From DATAOG01 sp963782885 (GTDB taxonomy: Bacteria; Pseudomonadota; Alphaproteobacteria; Geminicoccales; Geminicoccaceae), in assembly GCA_963782885.1 (NCBI GenBank), contig CAWALL010000014.1, forward strand, positions 394,608-458,607: 64,000 bases of DNA, read 5' to 3'. The position numbers and the translations under genes are program-made. The stretch's first letter is position 1; each line of letters starts with the position of its first letter. The notes beneath the pieces were generated by a model that saw only the letters and a list, made by a program, of their open reading frames with translations, was not told the DNA's origin and ran no database searches. Positions 25,291 through 39,079 of this stretch are shown one piece after another.

Positions 25291-26429
25291 CGGGGTTCCA
25301 AGGCATGACCATCGAAGCCCATCAGGTCAGCAAGCGCTTCAACGGGTTTGCGGCGCTCGCCGATGTCAACCTGCGCGTCAGCCCCGGCGAGCTGGTGGCG
25401 CTGCTCGGCCCGTCCGGCTCAGGCAAGACCACGCTGTTGCGGATCATCGCCGGTCTCGACTTCCCGACCGCGGGCGCCGTGCTGTTCGACGGCGAGGACG
25501 CCAGCGCCCGCCGCGTCGGCGAGCGGCAGGTCGGCTTCGTCTTCCAGCACTACGCACTGTTCCGCCACATGACCGTGTTCGAGAACGTCGCCTTCGGTCT
25601 GCGGGTCAAGCCGCGCGGCCAGCGGCCGGTGGAGGCGGCGATCCGGAAGAAGGTGCTGGAGCTGTTGCACCTGGTCCAGCTGGAATGGCTCGCCGACCGT
25701 TACCCGAGCCAGCTGTCGGGCGGTCAGCGCCAGCGGGTCGCGCTCGCCCGGGCCCTCGCGATCGAGCCCAGGGTCCTGCTGCTCGACGAGCCGTTCGGCG
25801 CGCTCGACGCCAAGGTCAGAAAGGAGCTGCGGCGCTGGCTCCGGCAGCTGCACGACCGCATGGGGCTGACCAGCGTGTTCGTCACCCATGACCAGGAGGA
25901 GGCGCTCGAGCTGGCCGACCGGATCGTGGTCATGAACCGGGGCCGGATCGAGCAGACCGGCGCGCCGCACGAGGTCTACGACCATCCGGCGACGCCGTTC
26001 GTCTACGAGTTCCTGGGCCACGTGAACCGCTTCGATTCGGTCCTGCGCGGCGGCCGGGTGGAGGTGTGCGGCAGCCAGTTCGAGGTCTCGGGCGCCGAGA
26101 GCGTGATCGACGGCCCCTCGATCGCCTACGTCCGCCCGCACGATCTCGAGATCTCGACCGCGCAGGACGGCGCCGGCGCCCCAGCCGTGATCCGCTATGT
26201 CACGGCCGCGGGCCCGGTCGCCCACGTCGAGCTGGCGCTCGAGGGTCGCGAGGGCGTGATCGAGGCCGAGCTCAGCCGCTCGAAGCTGCAGGAGCTCGCG
26301 CTCAGGGTCGGCACGCCGGTGCAGGTCAGGGCGCGCGCCGCCCGCATCTTCCCGGCGCCGCCGCCAGCGACCGAGGTCGCCGCGCTGACGAGGGAGGCCG
26401 GGCCGATCCCTCAGGCGCTCGCGTCCTGA
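25287..26429 (+). CDS. cysA: Sulfate ABC transporter ATP-binding protein CysA
   Basis: A 380-residue ATPase that powers sulfate/thiosulfate import. Walker A LLGPSGSGKTTLL, Q-loop VFQHYALF, signature LSGGQRQRVALARAL, Walker B VLLLDEPFGALD and switch His in FVTHDQEEA are intact. The C-terminal half has the family regulatory domain (FVYEFLGHVNRF, SIAYVRPHDLEIS). ATG 25287 overlaps the cysW stop; an internal ATG at 25305 would also give a complete ATPase. The stop is 4 bases from that of the opposing SLC13 gene. Confidence 0.96.
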   Translation: MTGFQGMTIEAHQVSKRFNGFAALADVNLRVSPGELVALLGPSGSGKTTLLRIIAGLDFPTAGAVLFDGEDASARRVGERQVGFVFQHYALFRHMTVFENVAFGLRVKPRGQRPVEAAIRKKVLELLHLVQLEWLADRYPSQLSGGQRQRVALARALAIEPRVLLLDEPFGALDAKVRKELRRWLRQLHDRMGLTSVFVTHDQEEALELADRIVVMNRGRIEQTGAPHEVYDHPATPFVYEFLGHVNRFDSVLRGGRVEVCGSQFEVSGAESVIDGPSIAYVRPHDLEISTAQDGAGAPAVIRYVTAAGPVAHVELALEGREGVIEAELSRSKLQELALRVGTPVQVRARAARIFPAPPPATEVAALTREAGPIPQALAS

Positions 26430-26433
26430 GGCC

Positions 26434-28263
26434 TCAGACGCCGTAGTACCAGGGTACGAACAGCGAGAAGGCGACCCAAAGCAGTGCGACCAGCGGCAGG
26501 CCCGCGACCACGAAGTCGACGAAGCGGTAGTGGCCCGGCCCCATGACCAGAAGATTGGTCTGATAGCCGATCGGGGTCGCGAACGAGCAGCTGGCGCCGA
26601 ACGTCACCGCGATCGCGAACGGAAAGACGTCGGCGCCGACCTGGTGCGCGAGGTTGACCGCGACCGGCGTGAACAGCACCGCGGCCGCGTTGTTGGTCAA
26701 AACGTTGGTGACCAGCGCGACCAGCAGGAACAGCGCCGAGAGCACCGCGGCCGGCGGCGCCCCGTGCATCGCCCGCAACACCAGCATCGCGAGGTAGGCC
26801 GCCCCGCCGGTCGCCTCGAGCGCCGTGCCGAGCGCCACCGATGAGGCGATGATCAGCACGATCTGGCGGTCGACGGCGCGCGCCGCCTGGCGGACGTTCA
26901 GGCAGCCGGTCAGGATCAGCGCGACCAGGCCGACCACGGCCGTGACCACGATCGGCAGCAGCTCGAAAGCCGCCGGCAGCACGATCGCGAGGAAGATCAG
27001 CGCCGCCAGCGGCGCCTTGCGCACGAGCGGCATCTCGCTCGCCGACCACTCCATCAGCAGCACGTCAGGGTCGATCCGCAGCCGCTCGATCTGATCCGAA
27101 AAGCCGAGCAGCAACAGGACGTCGCCCGGCTCGAGGCGGAGCTCGCCGAGCCGGGTGCGCAGCATCCGGGCGCGCCGCTGGATGCCGAGCACGGTGCAAT
27201 GGCTGCGCGCCGGAAAGTTGGTGAACTCGAGGCTCTGGCCGATGATCCGCGAGCCCGGCCGGATCATGGCCTCGGCGAGCACCATCTCGCGCTGGCCGCG
27301 CGGCCGCGCGGCCCGCTCGCCGGCCGGCGGATTGAGCAGGTGACCGTGATACTTGGCGAGCATCTCGGTCAGCACCTTGCGGGTCGCGGCGACGATCAGG
27401 ATGTCGCCGGCCTGGAGCGTGACGTTCTCGAACGGCGGCAGCAGGGGCTGCTCGCCGCGCTGGACCAGCCGCACCGTGACCTCGGCTAGGCTCGGGAACA
27501 TGCCGCCGCGCGCGCCCTCGCCGATCAGGGACGATTCCGGGCCGACGTCGAGCTCGGCGATGAACTGCTTGCCGTCGGCCACGGCCAGCCCCGGCTGGAC
27601 GTCGCGCTGCGGCAGCAGGAGCGGCAGGAGCAGGACGTAGAGCCCGCCCACGGCCGCGAGCACCAGCCCGGGCAGCGTGAAGTCGAAGAAGCCGAACGGT
27701 CGCTCGCCGAGCTTGGCGAGCTCGCCCGAGACCAGAAGGTTGGTCGAGGTGCCGATCAGGGTCAGCATGCCGCCCAGGATCGCGGCGAAGCTCAGCGGCA
27801 TCAGCACCGCGCTCGGCGGCCTGCCGAAGCGCTCGGCGATCGAGCGCAGGATCGGCATGAAGATCACGACGATCGGCGTGTTGTTGAGGAGGGCGCTGCT
27901 CGCGGTGACGTAACCCAGGCTGTAGGTCAGCGCCCGCTGGAAGCTGCCGCGCGCGAGCCAGACCAGGAGCCGGGCGATGCCCTCGAGCGCGCCCGTGCTG
28001 ACGATCGCCTCGCCAACCACCAGGAGCGCGCTGACCGCGATCAGCGCCGGGCTGGAAAAGCCTGCCAGGATCTCGCCCGGGCCCAGCGGCGAGGAGCCGC
28101 CGACGTCGGCCAGCGGCAGCATCTGGAACAGCAGCAGCAGCCCCGCCAGGATGCTGAGCCCAATCAGCTCGACCGGCAGCAACTCCGTGGCATAGGCGAC
28201 GATCGCGGCCGCGGTGAGCGCGAGCGTGAGCCACATCTGCAGGCTGGGCTCGACCGGCGGCAT
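26434..28263 (-). CDS. SLC13-family (DASS) anion permease with two RCK_C domains
   Basis: A 609-residue membrane protein. Two halves of transport helices surround a cytoplasmic insert near residues 220-390. Substrate motifs of the family are visible: LLNNTPIVVIFMP with LIGTSTNLLVSG in the first half, and VTNVLTNNAAAVLF with TPIGYQTNLLVMG in the second. The insert has two TrkA_C-like domains (AGDILIVAA and PGDVLLLLGF). Substrates of SLC13 proteins are sulfate or dicarboxylates coupled to sodium. Facing the sulfate ABC operon, with stops 4 bases apart, hints at sulfate, but only by position. Confidence 0.9.
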   Translation of the reverse strand: MPPVEPSLQMWLTLALTAAAIVAYATELLPVELIGLSILAGLLLLFQMLPLADVGGSSPLGPGEILAGFSSPALIAVSALLVVGEAIVSTGALEGIARLLVWLARGSFQRALTYSLGYVTASSALLNNTPIVVIFMPILRSIAERFGRPPSAVLMPLSFAAILGGMLTLIGTSTNLLVSGELAKLGERPFGFFDFTLPGLVLAAVGGLYVLLLPLLLPQRDVQPGLAVADGKQFIAELDVGPESSLIGEGARGGMFPSLAEVTVRLVQRGEQPLLPPFENVTLQAGDILIVAATRKVLTEMLAKYHGHLLNPPAGERAARPRGQREMVLAEAMIRPGSRIIGQSLEFTNFPARSHCTVLGIQRRARMLRTRLGELRLEPGDVLLLLGFSDQIERLRIDPDVLLMEWSASEMPLVRKAPLAALIFLAIVLPAAFELLPIVVTAVVGLVALILTGCLNVRQAARAVDRQIVLIIASSVALGTALEATGGAAYLAMLVLRAMHGAPPAAVLSALFLLVALVTNVLTNNAAAVLFTPVAVNLAHQVGADVFPFAIAVTFGASCSFATPIGYQTNLLVMGPGHYRFVDFVVAGLPLVALLWVAFSLFVPWYYGV

Positions 28264-28525
28264 CGGCTCAGCGCCCGACGGCGCATGTCGGCGGCACGCC
28301 CTTGCGGGCCGGGACGGATGGCATCTCGCTCCCCCTGGCGGTACGGCCGCGCGGATCCGGTCGGACGGGACCGGAGCGGGCCTTCGCTCGAATCAGCGGC
28401 CGGGACCGGCTGCCGTCAAGTGCTTCGGCCGGTCCCGGCGGCCGGCGTTTCCGGTTGACGGCCGGGCGGGCAGCTGGCAATCCCGCCTCCATGCCCGGCG
28501 TCCCGGGAACCGCCGAGGAGCCATC

Positions 28526-29401
28526 ATGGAGATCCGCCGCGTTCAGGTCGAGGGTCCCGACCGGTCCTACGGGCTCAGCTATGCCGACTGGGGCCGCCCG
28601 GGGACCGCGCGAACCGTGGTCTGCGCCCATGGTCTGACCCGCAACGGGCGCGATTTCGATCACCTGGCAAGGGTGCTGGCCGGCGACCGGCGCGTGCTCT
28701 GTCCGGACGTCGTCGGCCGCGGCCTCAGCGATCCCCTGACCAATCCCGAGGACTACGCGCTGCCGACCTATATCGGTCACATGGTGCAACTGCTGCAAAA
28801 GCTCGGCCTCGCCGAGGTCGACTGGGTCGGCACGTCGATGGGCGGGCTGATCGGCATGGGGCTCGCCGCGATGGACGCGAGCCCGGTCCGAACGCTCGTG
28901 TTGAACGACATCGGCCCGTTCCTGCCCAAAGCGGCGCTCGAGCGGATCAACACCTATCTCGGCCTCGACCTCCGCTTCCCGAGCCTGGAGGCGCTGGAGG
29001 CGCATCTGCGCGAGATTCACGCCGGCTTCGGGCCACTGACCGATGCCGAGTGGCGCCATCTCGCCGAGCACAGCGCCGCGCGCCGCGAGGACGGCCGGTT
29101 CGGCCTGAACTACGACCAGCGCCTCAGGCAGCCGATGACCACCGGCCCGATCGAGAACGTCGAGCTCTGGCCGGTCTGGGACCAGATCCGTTGCCCGGTG
29201 CTGGTGCTGCGCGGCACCGAGAGCGATCTGCTGCTGACCGAGACCGCGGCCGAGATGACCAGGCGCGGGCCCAGGGCCGAGGTCGTCGAGGTCGACGGCA
29301 CCGGCCATGCGCCCGCACTGATGGCCAAGGACCAGATCGAAATCGTGCGCGCCTGGCTCGCCGCCCGGATTGAGCCCGCGCCGGCGACTCAGGGCCGATA
29401 G
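28526..29401 (+). CDS. Alpha/beta hydrolase
   Basis: A 291-residue hydrolase. It has the oxyanion region VCAHGLTRNGRDFDHLA, nucleophile elbow GTSMGGLIGM (Ser near 98), acid after VLRGTESDLLL and catalytic His in GTGHAPAL. The ATG at 28526 has GAGGAG upstream; the long upstream in-frame stretch lacks protein character. The substrate is unknown, and ester or lactone hydrolysis is likely. The 3' end overlaps the convergent thioesterase gene by 13 bases. Confidence 0.9.
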   Translation: MEIRRVQVEGPDRSYGLSYADWGRPGTARTVVCAHGLTRNGRDFDHLARVLAGDRRVLCPDVVGRGLSDPLTNPEDYALPTYIGHMVQLLQKLGLAEVDWVGTSMGGLIGMGLAAMDASPVRTLVLNDIGPFLPKAALERINTYLGLDLRFPSLEALEAHLREIHAGFGPLTDAEWRHLAEHSAARREDGRFGLNYDQRLRQPMTTGPIENVELWPVWDQIRCPVLVLRGTESDLLLTETAAEMTRRGPRAEVVEVDGTGHAPALMAKDQIEIVRAWLAARIEPAPATQGR

Positions 29402-29814
29402 GGCCCGAGGAGCCCGAGCAGCCGCTCGGGCAACGGCACCGCGCGCATGGTCTCTTGATCGGCGTGCACCGAGATCATCTCGGCGGTCGCCCGCGGCTCG
29501 GGCTCGTCCAAAGCGAACAGTGCCGGTCTGAACGTCAGGCTCGAGCGGCCGATCCGGCCGAGCCGGATTTCGACCTCGAAGGCCTCGTCGAACCGGAGCG
29601 GCCGCCGGTATTCGACCAGCGCCCGGACGACGTGGAAATCGGTGCCAGCGGTTTTCCGGACCTCGGTGTAGTCGTAGGGCAAGGAACGAAAAAACTCATG
29701 GATCGCGACGTCGCAGTAGGTCGCGTAGTGCGCGAAGTAGACCAGGCCCTGGTAGTCGACCTCGGAGTAACGGACGCGGAACGCGTGTCGAAAGGCTGGA
29801 CGAGGCTCGGTCAT
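29389..29814 (-). CDS. YbgC/4-hydroxybenzoyl-CoA-type thioesterase
   Basis: A 141-residue hotdog-fold enzyme. RVRYSEVDYQGLVYFAHYATYCDVAIHEFF carries the family active-site region (Asp in SEVDYQG), followed by VVRALVEYRRPLRFDEAFEV. It hydrolyses acyl-CoA thioesters; the exact acyl group is unknown. ATG 29814 is preferred to an upstream GTG at 29820. It is a stand-alone gene, divergent from gnd with about 115 bases between. Confidence 0.88.
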   Translation of the reverse strand: MTEPRPAFRHAFRVRYSEVDYQGLVYFAHYATYCDVAIHEFFRSLPYDYTEVRKTAGTDFHVVRALVEYRRPLRFDEAFEVEIRLGRIGRSSLTFRPALFALDEPEPRATAEMISVHADQETMRAVPLPERLLGLLGPYRP

Positions 29815-29930
29815 TGGCACTGAACCTTTGGCGTCTGGGAGCGCTCCGGGATTGCCCGCGACCGCCAGCTATGCGACAGGAAGGCGGGGGCGGCAAGGGC
29901 AGCAGGGCATCATCGGGGCGTGATCGAACC

Positions 29931-31343
29931 ATGACCAACGAAGCGGAGATCGGCCTGATCGGGCTTGGCGTGATGGGCCAGAACCTGGCCCTCAACATCG
30001 CCGAGCACGGCCACCAAGTCGCGGTCTATAATCGGACCCGCGCGCGCACCGAGGCGTTCGCGGCGACCGCGGACGCGAGGCGCTTTCCCGTCCAGCCCTG
30101 CCTGACGCTCGAGGATCTGGTGGCCGCGATCCGGCGGCCGCGGCCGATCGTGCTGATGGTCAAGGCCGGCGAGGCGACCGACGCCCAGATCGACCAGCTG
30201 GCGCCGCTGCTCGAGCCGGGCGACGTGATCATCGACGGCGGCAACGCCCGCTATCAGGACACGATCCGGCGCGAGCAGGACCTGCGCGCGCGGGGCCTCA
30301 TGTTTCTCGGCACCGGCATCTCCGGCGGCGAGGAGGGCGCCCGCCACGGCCCCTCGATCATGGTCGGCGGCGACGCGGCCGCGTTCGCGCGGGTGCGAAC
30401 GATCCTCGAGGCGATCGCCGCTCAGGTCGAGGGCGTGCCCTGTTGTGCCCATCTCGGCCCCGACGGTGCCGGTCACTTCGTCAAGATGCTGCACAACGGC
30501 ATCGAATACGCCGACATGCAGCTGATCGCCGAGACCTTTGCCCTGATGCGGGACGGGCTCGGTCTCGGCTATCCCGACATGCAGGCGGCGTTCGCCGAGT
30601 GGAACCGGGGCGAGCTCGATTCCTATCTGATCGCGATCACCGCCGACATCCTGGGCAAGGCCGATCCCGAGACCGGGCAGCCGATGGTCGAGGTGATCCT
30701 CGATCGGGCCGGGCAGAAGGGCACCGGCGGCTGGGCGGTGGCAGCGGCCCTCGAGTTCGGGGTGCCGGCGCCGACCATCGCCGAGGCGGTCGCCGCGCGC
30801 TCGCTCTCGGCGCTCAAGCCCGAGCGGGTCGAGGCCGCCGCCCGCCTCGCCGGGCCGGTCAATCGGGGTGAACCGGATCTGACGCTCGATGGGCTCCGCG
30901 ATGCGCTGCTCGCGGCCAAGCTCTGCGCCTACGCCCAGGGCTTTGCGGTGATGGCCGGCGCGGCCGAAGCCCATGCCTGGCCGCTCGACTTCGGCAGGAT
31001 CGCGACCATCTGGCGCGGCGGCTGCATCATCCGCGCGCGTTTTCTGAACCGGATCAAGCAGGCCTACGATCGCGACCGGGACCTCAAGAACCTGCTGCTC
31101 GATCCCTGGTTCGCGGCCCTGATCGGCGAGGCTCAGATGGGCCTCCGCAGCGTGGTCGCGACCGCCGCCCGGTGCGGCGTCGCGGCCCCGGCGCTGGCCT
31201 CCGCGCTCGCCTATTTCGACGGCTACCGTTCGGCCCGGCTGCCGGCCAGCCTGATCCAGGCGCAGCGCGACTATTTCGGCGCCCACACCTACGAGCGGGT
31301 CGACCGGCCGGGCAGCGTCCACAGCGACTGGACCAGCCTTTGA
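29931..31343 (+). CDS. gnd: 6-phosphogluconate dehydrogenase (decarboxylating)
   Basis: A 470-residue full-length enzyme that oxidises 6-phosphogluconate to ribulose 5-phosphate, CO2 and NAD(P)H. It has the nucleotide fold IGLIGLGVMGQNLALNIAEHG, substrate motif DGGNARYQDT and GTGISGGEEGARHGPS, catalytic Lys in FVKMLHNGIEYADMQLI, KGTGGWAVAAA, and the C-terminal IWRGGCIIRA. It is followed 9 bases later by gluconokinase, so gluconate can be phosphorylated and oxidised by one transcript. Confidence 0.96.
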   Translation: MTNEAEIGLIGLGVMGQNLALNIAEHGHQVAVYNRTRARTEAFAATADARRFPVQPCLTLEDLVAAIRRPRPIVLMVKAGEATDAQIDQLAPLLEPGDVIIDGGNARYQDTIRREQDLRARGLMFLGTGISGGEEGARHGPSIMVGGDAAAFARVRTILEAIAAQVEGVPCCAHLGPDGAGHFVKMLHNGIEYADMQLIAETFALMRDGLGLGYPDMQAAFAEWNRGELDSYLIAITADILGKADPETGQPMVEVILDRAGQKGTGGWAVAAALEFGVPAPTIAEAVAARSLSALKPERVEAAARLAGPVNRGEPDLTLDGLRDALLAAKLCAYAQGFAVMAGAAEAHAWPLDFGRIATIWRGGCIIRARFLNRIKQAYDRDRDLKNLLLDPWFAALIGEAQMGLRSVVATAARCGVAAPALASALAYFDGYRSARLPASLIQAQRDYFGAHTYERVDRPGSVHSDWTSL

Positions 31344-31352
31344 GTCGCCGCC

Positions 31353-31837
<485 letters not shown>

Positions 31838-31841
<4 letters not shown>

Positions 31842-32335
31842 GCGAGACCCTCCAGCGCCAGGATCAGCGCCGCATCGACGGTCGCGAGCCGGATCGCAGT
31901 GCGGTCGCCGGTCAGCAGGTGGCGTTCGTGACGGACGCCGTGGAGGCGGCGGGCGACCGCGATGTGCACCAGGCCGAGCGGCTTGGTCGGGGTGGCGCCG
32001 CCCGGGCCGGCGATGCCGGTGGTCGCGATCGCGAAGCTGACGCCGGCGCGCGCGAGCGCCCCTTCGGCCATGGCCTCTGCGACCTCCCGGCTGACCGCGC
32101 CGACCTGCTCGAGCAGCAGCGCGGGGACGCCGAGGTCCTCCTCCTTGGCGCGGTTGTCGTAGGTGACGTAGCCGCGCTCGACCACGCTGGAGGCGCCCGG
32201 AATCTCGGTCAGGCAGCCGATCACCAGGCCGCCGGTGCAGGATTCGGCGGTCGCCAGGCGCAGCCCGCGCGCCTCACAGGCGCCGAGCAGCTTGCGGGCG
32301 AGTTCTAGGCTCTTGGGCTGGAAAATCATGGCCAT
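31838..32335 (-). CDS. CinA C-terminal-domain protein (nicotinamide-nucleotide amidase type)
   Basis: A 165-residue stand-alone CinA_C domain: LATAESCTGGLVIGCLTEIPGAS, VVERGYVTYDNRAKEEDLGV, AVSREVAEAMAEGA and ATTGIAGPGGATPTKPLGLVH. Such proteins (PncC-like) deamidate NMN in pyridine-nucleotide recycling. The start is ATG 32335 or 32329; either overlaps the pgpA stop. It is third in the ispDF-pgpA-cinA cluster. Confidence 0.92.
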
Positions 32336-32826
32336 GACCAATTGTAGGCGAGCAGCCAGCGGTCGGCGAGCCAGAGCAGCAGGCCGGCGTAGAAGGCTGC
32401 GGCGAGATCGTCGATCATCACCCCGATCGCCCCGCCGATCCGGCGGTCGAGCCAGCTGGCCGGCCAGGGCTTGAGCACGTCGGTGATCCGGAACAGGAGG
32501 AAACCGAGCAGATAGGCGAACGGGTTCAGGGGCGCCACGCACAGGGTCAACCACTGAGCGGCGATCTCGTCGATCACCACCGCACCCGGGTCATGCACGC
32601 CGACCGCCGCCATGTAGCGGTCGGCGGCCCAAAGGCCGAGCGCGAAGACCACGGCGGCCGCGGCCACCAGCAGCCAGGGGCCGCCGAGCCAAACCAGGGC
32701 CCACGCGAACGGCAGGGCGACGAACGAGCCCCAGGTGCCGGGCGCCCCCGGTAACAGACCGGCGCCGAACCAGGTCGCGAGCCAGAGCGCGGGCAGGCTG
32801 GGTCTGGCGGTGGCGCTCTCGGGCAT
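32326..32826 (-). CDS. pgpA: Phosphatidylglycerophosphatase A
   Basis: A 166-residue membrane phosphatase that converts phosphatidylglycerophosphate to phosphatidylglycerol. It has the conserved GAGLLPGAPGTWGSFVALP, VVIDEIAAQWLTL and FLLFRITDVLKPWP, together with about four hydrophobic segments. It starts 6 bases after the ispDF stop and overlaps cinA, as in many alphaproteobacteria. Confidence 0.94.
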   Translation of the reverse strand: MPESATARPSLPALWLATWFGAGLLPGAPGTWGSFVALPFAWALVWLGGPWLLVAAAAVVFALGLWAADRYMAAVGVHDPGAVVIDEIAAQWLTLCVAPLNPFAYLLGFLLFRITDVLKPWPASWLDRRIGGAIGVMIDDLAAAFYAGLLLWLADRWLLAYNWSWP

Positions 32827-32832
32827 GGCGCC

Positions 32833-34033
32833 TCAGGCCGGCAGGCCGACGGTGGCGATCGCCTGGGCGGCGATGCCCTCACCGCGGCCGGTGAAGCCGA
32901 GGCCTTCGGTGGTGGTCGCCTTGATGCTGACCCGGCCGGGCTCGAGCCCGAGCAGCCAGGCGAGGCGCGCGACCATCGTACCCCGATGCGGGCCGATTTT
33001 CGGCCGTTCGCAGATCAGGGTCGCATCGACGTGCTCGATCCGGCCGCCCGCGGCTTCGATCAGGCCGCGCGCGTGCTCGAGGAACAGGGCCGAATTCGGC
33101 GCCCGCCCAGCGCAGGTCGCTGGGCGGAAAGTGGCTGCCGATGTCGCCGGCGCCGAGCGTGCCGAGCAGCGCGTCGGTGACTGCGTGCAGCCCGACGTCG
33201 GCATCGGAGTGGCCGATCAGGCGCAACGGGCCGGGCAACCGGACGCCCATCAGTACGAGCCCGTCGCCGGGGCCGAGCCGATGGACGTCGAAACCGAGTC
33301 CGGTCCGCGGCTGCAGGCGACCGCCGAGCAGCAGCTCGGCGCGCTTGAGGTCGGCGGGCTCGGTAATCTTGAGGTTGGCCTCGTCGCCGCCGACCAGGGC
33401 GACCGGCAGGCCCGCCGCCTCGGCGACCGCGACGTCGTCGGTCAAGGCGGCGCCAGCGGCCATCCGATGCGCCGCCAGGATGTCCTCGTAGGCGAAGCCC
33501 TGCGGCGTTTGCGCGCGGTACAGGCCCGCGCGCTCGACCGTGCCGAGCACCCGGCCAGCCGCCACCCGCTTCAGCGTGTCGGTCACCGGTAGTGCGGGCA
33601 GCACCGCGAGATGCTGCGCGAGCCCATCGAGCACCCGATCGATCAGGGCCGGATCGATCAGCGGCCGGACGCCGTCGTGGATCAGCACCAGGTCCGGCGG
33701 CGCGCCGGCCAGACTCTCGAGCCCAAGCCTGACCGAATCCTGTCGGGTCGGGCCGCCCTCCGCGGGCGCCAGCAGATCGAGGCCGCGCGCCGCCACCTCG
33801 TAGAAACCGCGATCGTCGGGGTGAATCACGGCGCGCACGGCCCCGACCCGGGGATGGCCGCAGAAGCGCTCGAGGCAATGCCGGAGCACCGCCTGCCCCG
33901 CGAGCGGCTGCCATTGCTTCGGCCGCTCGGCGCCGAACCGCTGGCCACGACCCGAGGCCACGATCAAGGCCACGCACTCGGCCAAGAAGATCTCCTTGTT
34001 GCGCTCCGCCCGGAAGAGAGGGTTCGAGCCCAT
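32833..34033 (-). CDS. ispDF: Bifunctional IspD/IspF isoprenoid enzyme, interrupted by a 1-base frameshift
   Basis: The fused enzyme carries out two steps of the MEP pathway. The IspD half shows ALIVASGRGQRFG, ERPKQWQPL, HDGVRPLID and RAQTPQGF. The IspF half shows GFDVHRLGPG, GHSDADVGLHAVTDALLG and GDIGSHFPPSD. After LRWAGA (about 33100) the frame is lost and continues, one base over, as NSALFLEHARGLIEAAGG to GEGIAAQAIATVGLPA with stop at 32833. An extra base near 33092-33101 explains it. The pathway is normally essential, so a sequencing error is likely. It is first in the cluster with pgpA and cinA. Confidence 0.9.
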
Positions 34034-34159
34034 CTCAGGCTAGGCGACCGGTCTCTGCCTGCCAAGGGCGGCGAGGAGAGCTTGCCGGCCGGGGCGGGAC
34101 CGGTTATCTTCTGCTCGCGTTTTGGGCAGTTTTGGCGACTGGCTAATGATTAGTCACGA

Positions 34160-35310
34160 ATGGGAGCCGGATTTGCGCGGGTCGGCTCGATGAGCGCTTT
34201 CGCTGAGGCGGTGCCGGCCCTGCTCCTCGAGCGCATGATCCTGAACGCCATGGCGAGCGGCGTGCTGGCGATCGACGGCGAGCTCGGGGTCGTGTTCGTC
34301 AATCCGGCCGCCGAGCAGCTGTTCGGCGCCAGCCGGGCGATGCTCGAGCACCGGCCGCTCGCCGACCTGGTGCCCGACGACAGCGCCTTGTTCGATCTGA
34401 TCCGCCGGGTCCAGCTGGCCGGCAACAGCGTCTCGGACTATGGGGTCGAATTGCCGCTGAACCGGAGCGTCCGCCGGCTGGTCGACCTGCACGTCTCGCC
34501 GCTCGCGGAGCGCCCGGGCCATTGCCTCGTGGTCCTGCATCCCTGCTCGGTCGCGCACCGCCTCAATGACCAGCTGACCCACCGGGGCGGCGCCCGCTCG
34601 GTCGCCGGGCTCGGCGCGACCCTCGCCCACGAGGTCAAGAACCCGCTGTCCGGGATTCGCGGCGCCGCCCAGCTCCTCGAGCAGGGCGTGAGCCAGGACG
34701 AGCGTCCCTTGATCCGGCTGATCTGCGACGAGACCGACCGGATCTGCGCGCTGGTCGACCGGATGGAGGAGTTCGCCGACCACGGCCCGATCGAGCGCCA
34801 ACCGGTCAACATCTACCAGGTCCTGGAGCACGTCCGGCGGCTGGCCGAAAGCGGCTTCGCGCGCAAAGTCCATATTCAGGTGCATTACGATCCGTCGCTG
34901 CCCGAGGTCGACGGCGACCGCGATCAGCTGGTTCAGGTGTTCCTGAACCTGGTCAAGAACGCGGCCGAGGCGGTGCCCAGGGACGGCGGTGAGATCCGGC
35001 TCTCGACCCAGTACACCCACGGCCTCTGGGTCCGGATCGCCAACAGCAGCGAGCGGGTCGAGCTGCCGATCACGGTCCAGATCGAGGACAACGGCCCGGG
35101 AGTGGCTGAGGAGATCGTCGGCCACCTGTTCGAGCCGTTCGTGTCGACCAAGCGCTCCGGCAGCGGGCTCGGCCTGTCGCTGGTCGCCAAGATCGTCGGC
35201 GACCACGGCGGCGTGGTCGAATATGCACGCCAGGCGCGCGGCGCCCTGTTCCGGGTCCGGCTGCCCGCGTGGCGGATCAGCAACGGGCCGGGCGAGCGAG
35301 AGGAGCGGGC

Positions 35311-35329
<19 letters not shown>
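34160..35329 (+). CDS. ntrB: Nitrogen regulation sensor kinase NtrB
   Basis: A 389-residue soluble kinase. It has a PAS domain (MILNAMASGVLAIDGE, VFVNPAAEQLFG), a HisKA domain with the acceptor histidine in LAHEVKNPLSGIRG near 156, N box LVKNAAEAVP, G1 IEDNGPGV and GSGLGLSLVAKI. It phosphorylates NtrC under nitrogen limitation. The start may be 34160 or the ATG at 34190. It overlaps ntrC by 19 bases. The dusB gene usually found before ntrB in this class is absent; the preceding gene is divergent ispDF. Confidence 0.95.
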
Positions 35330-36756
<1,427 letters not shown>

Positions 36757-36792
36757 GGGCATGCGACGATCTCGACTGGCGGGCGAGGCGTC

Positions 36793-39021
<2,229 letters not shown>

Positions 39022-39079
39022 GCGCACTTCGGGCCGCAGGTCGGCCGACCGGGGGGCAGCTGCGTGGTCAGAGGCGGGC

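Noticed and set aside
29812..29832. TGGCAC-like motif as a sigma-54 promoter before gnd
   Set aside because: The GG to GC spacing is wrong for a -24/-12 element.
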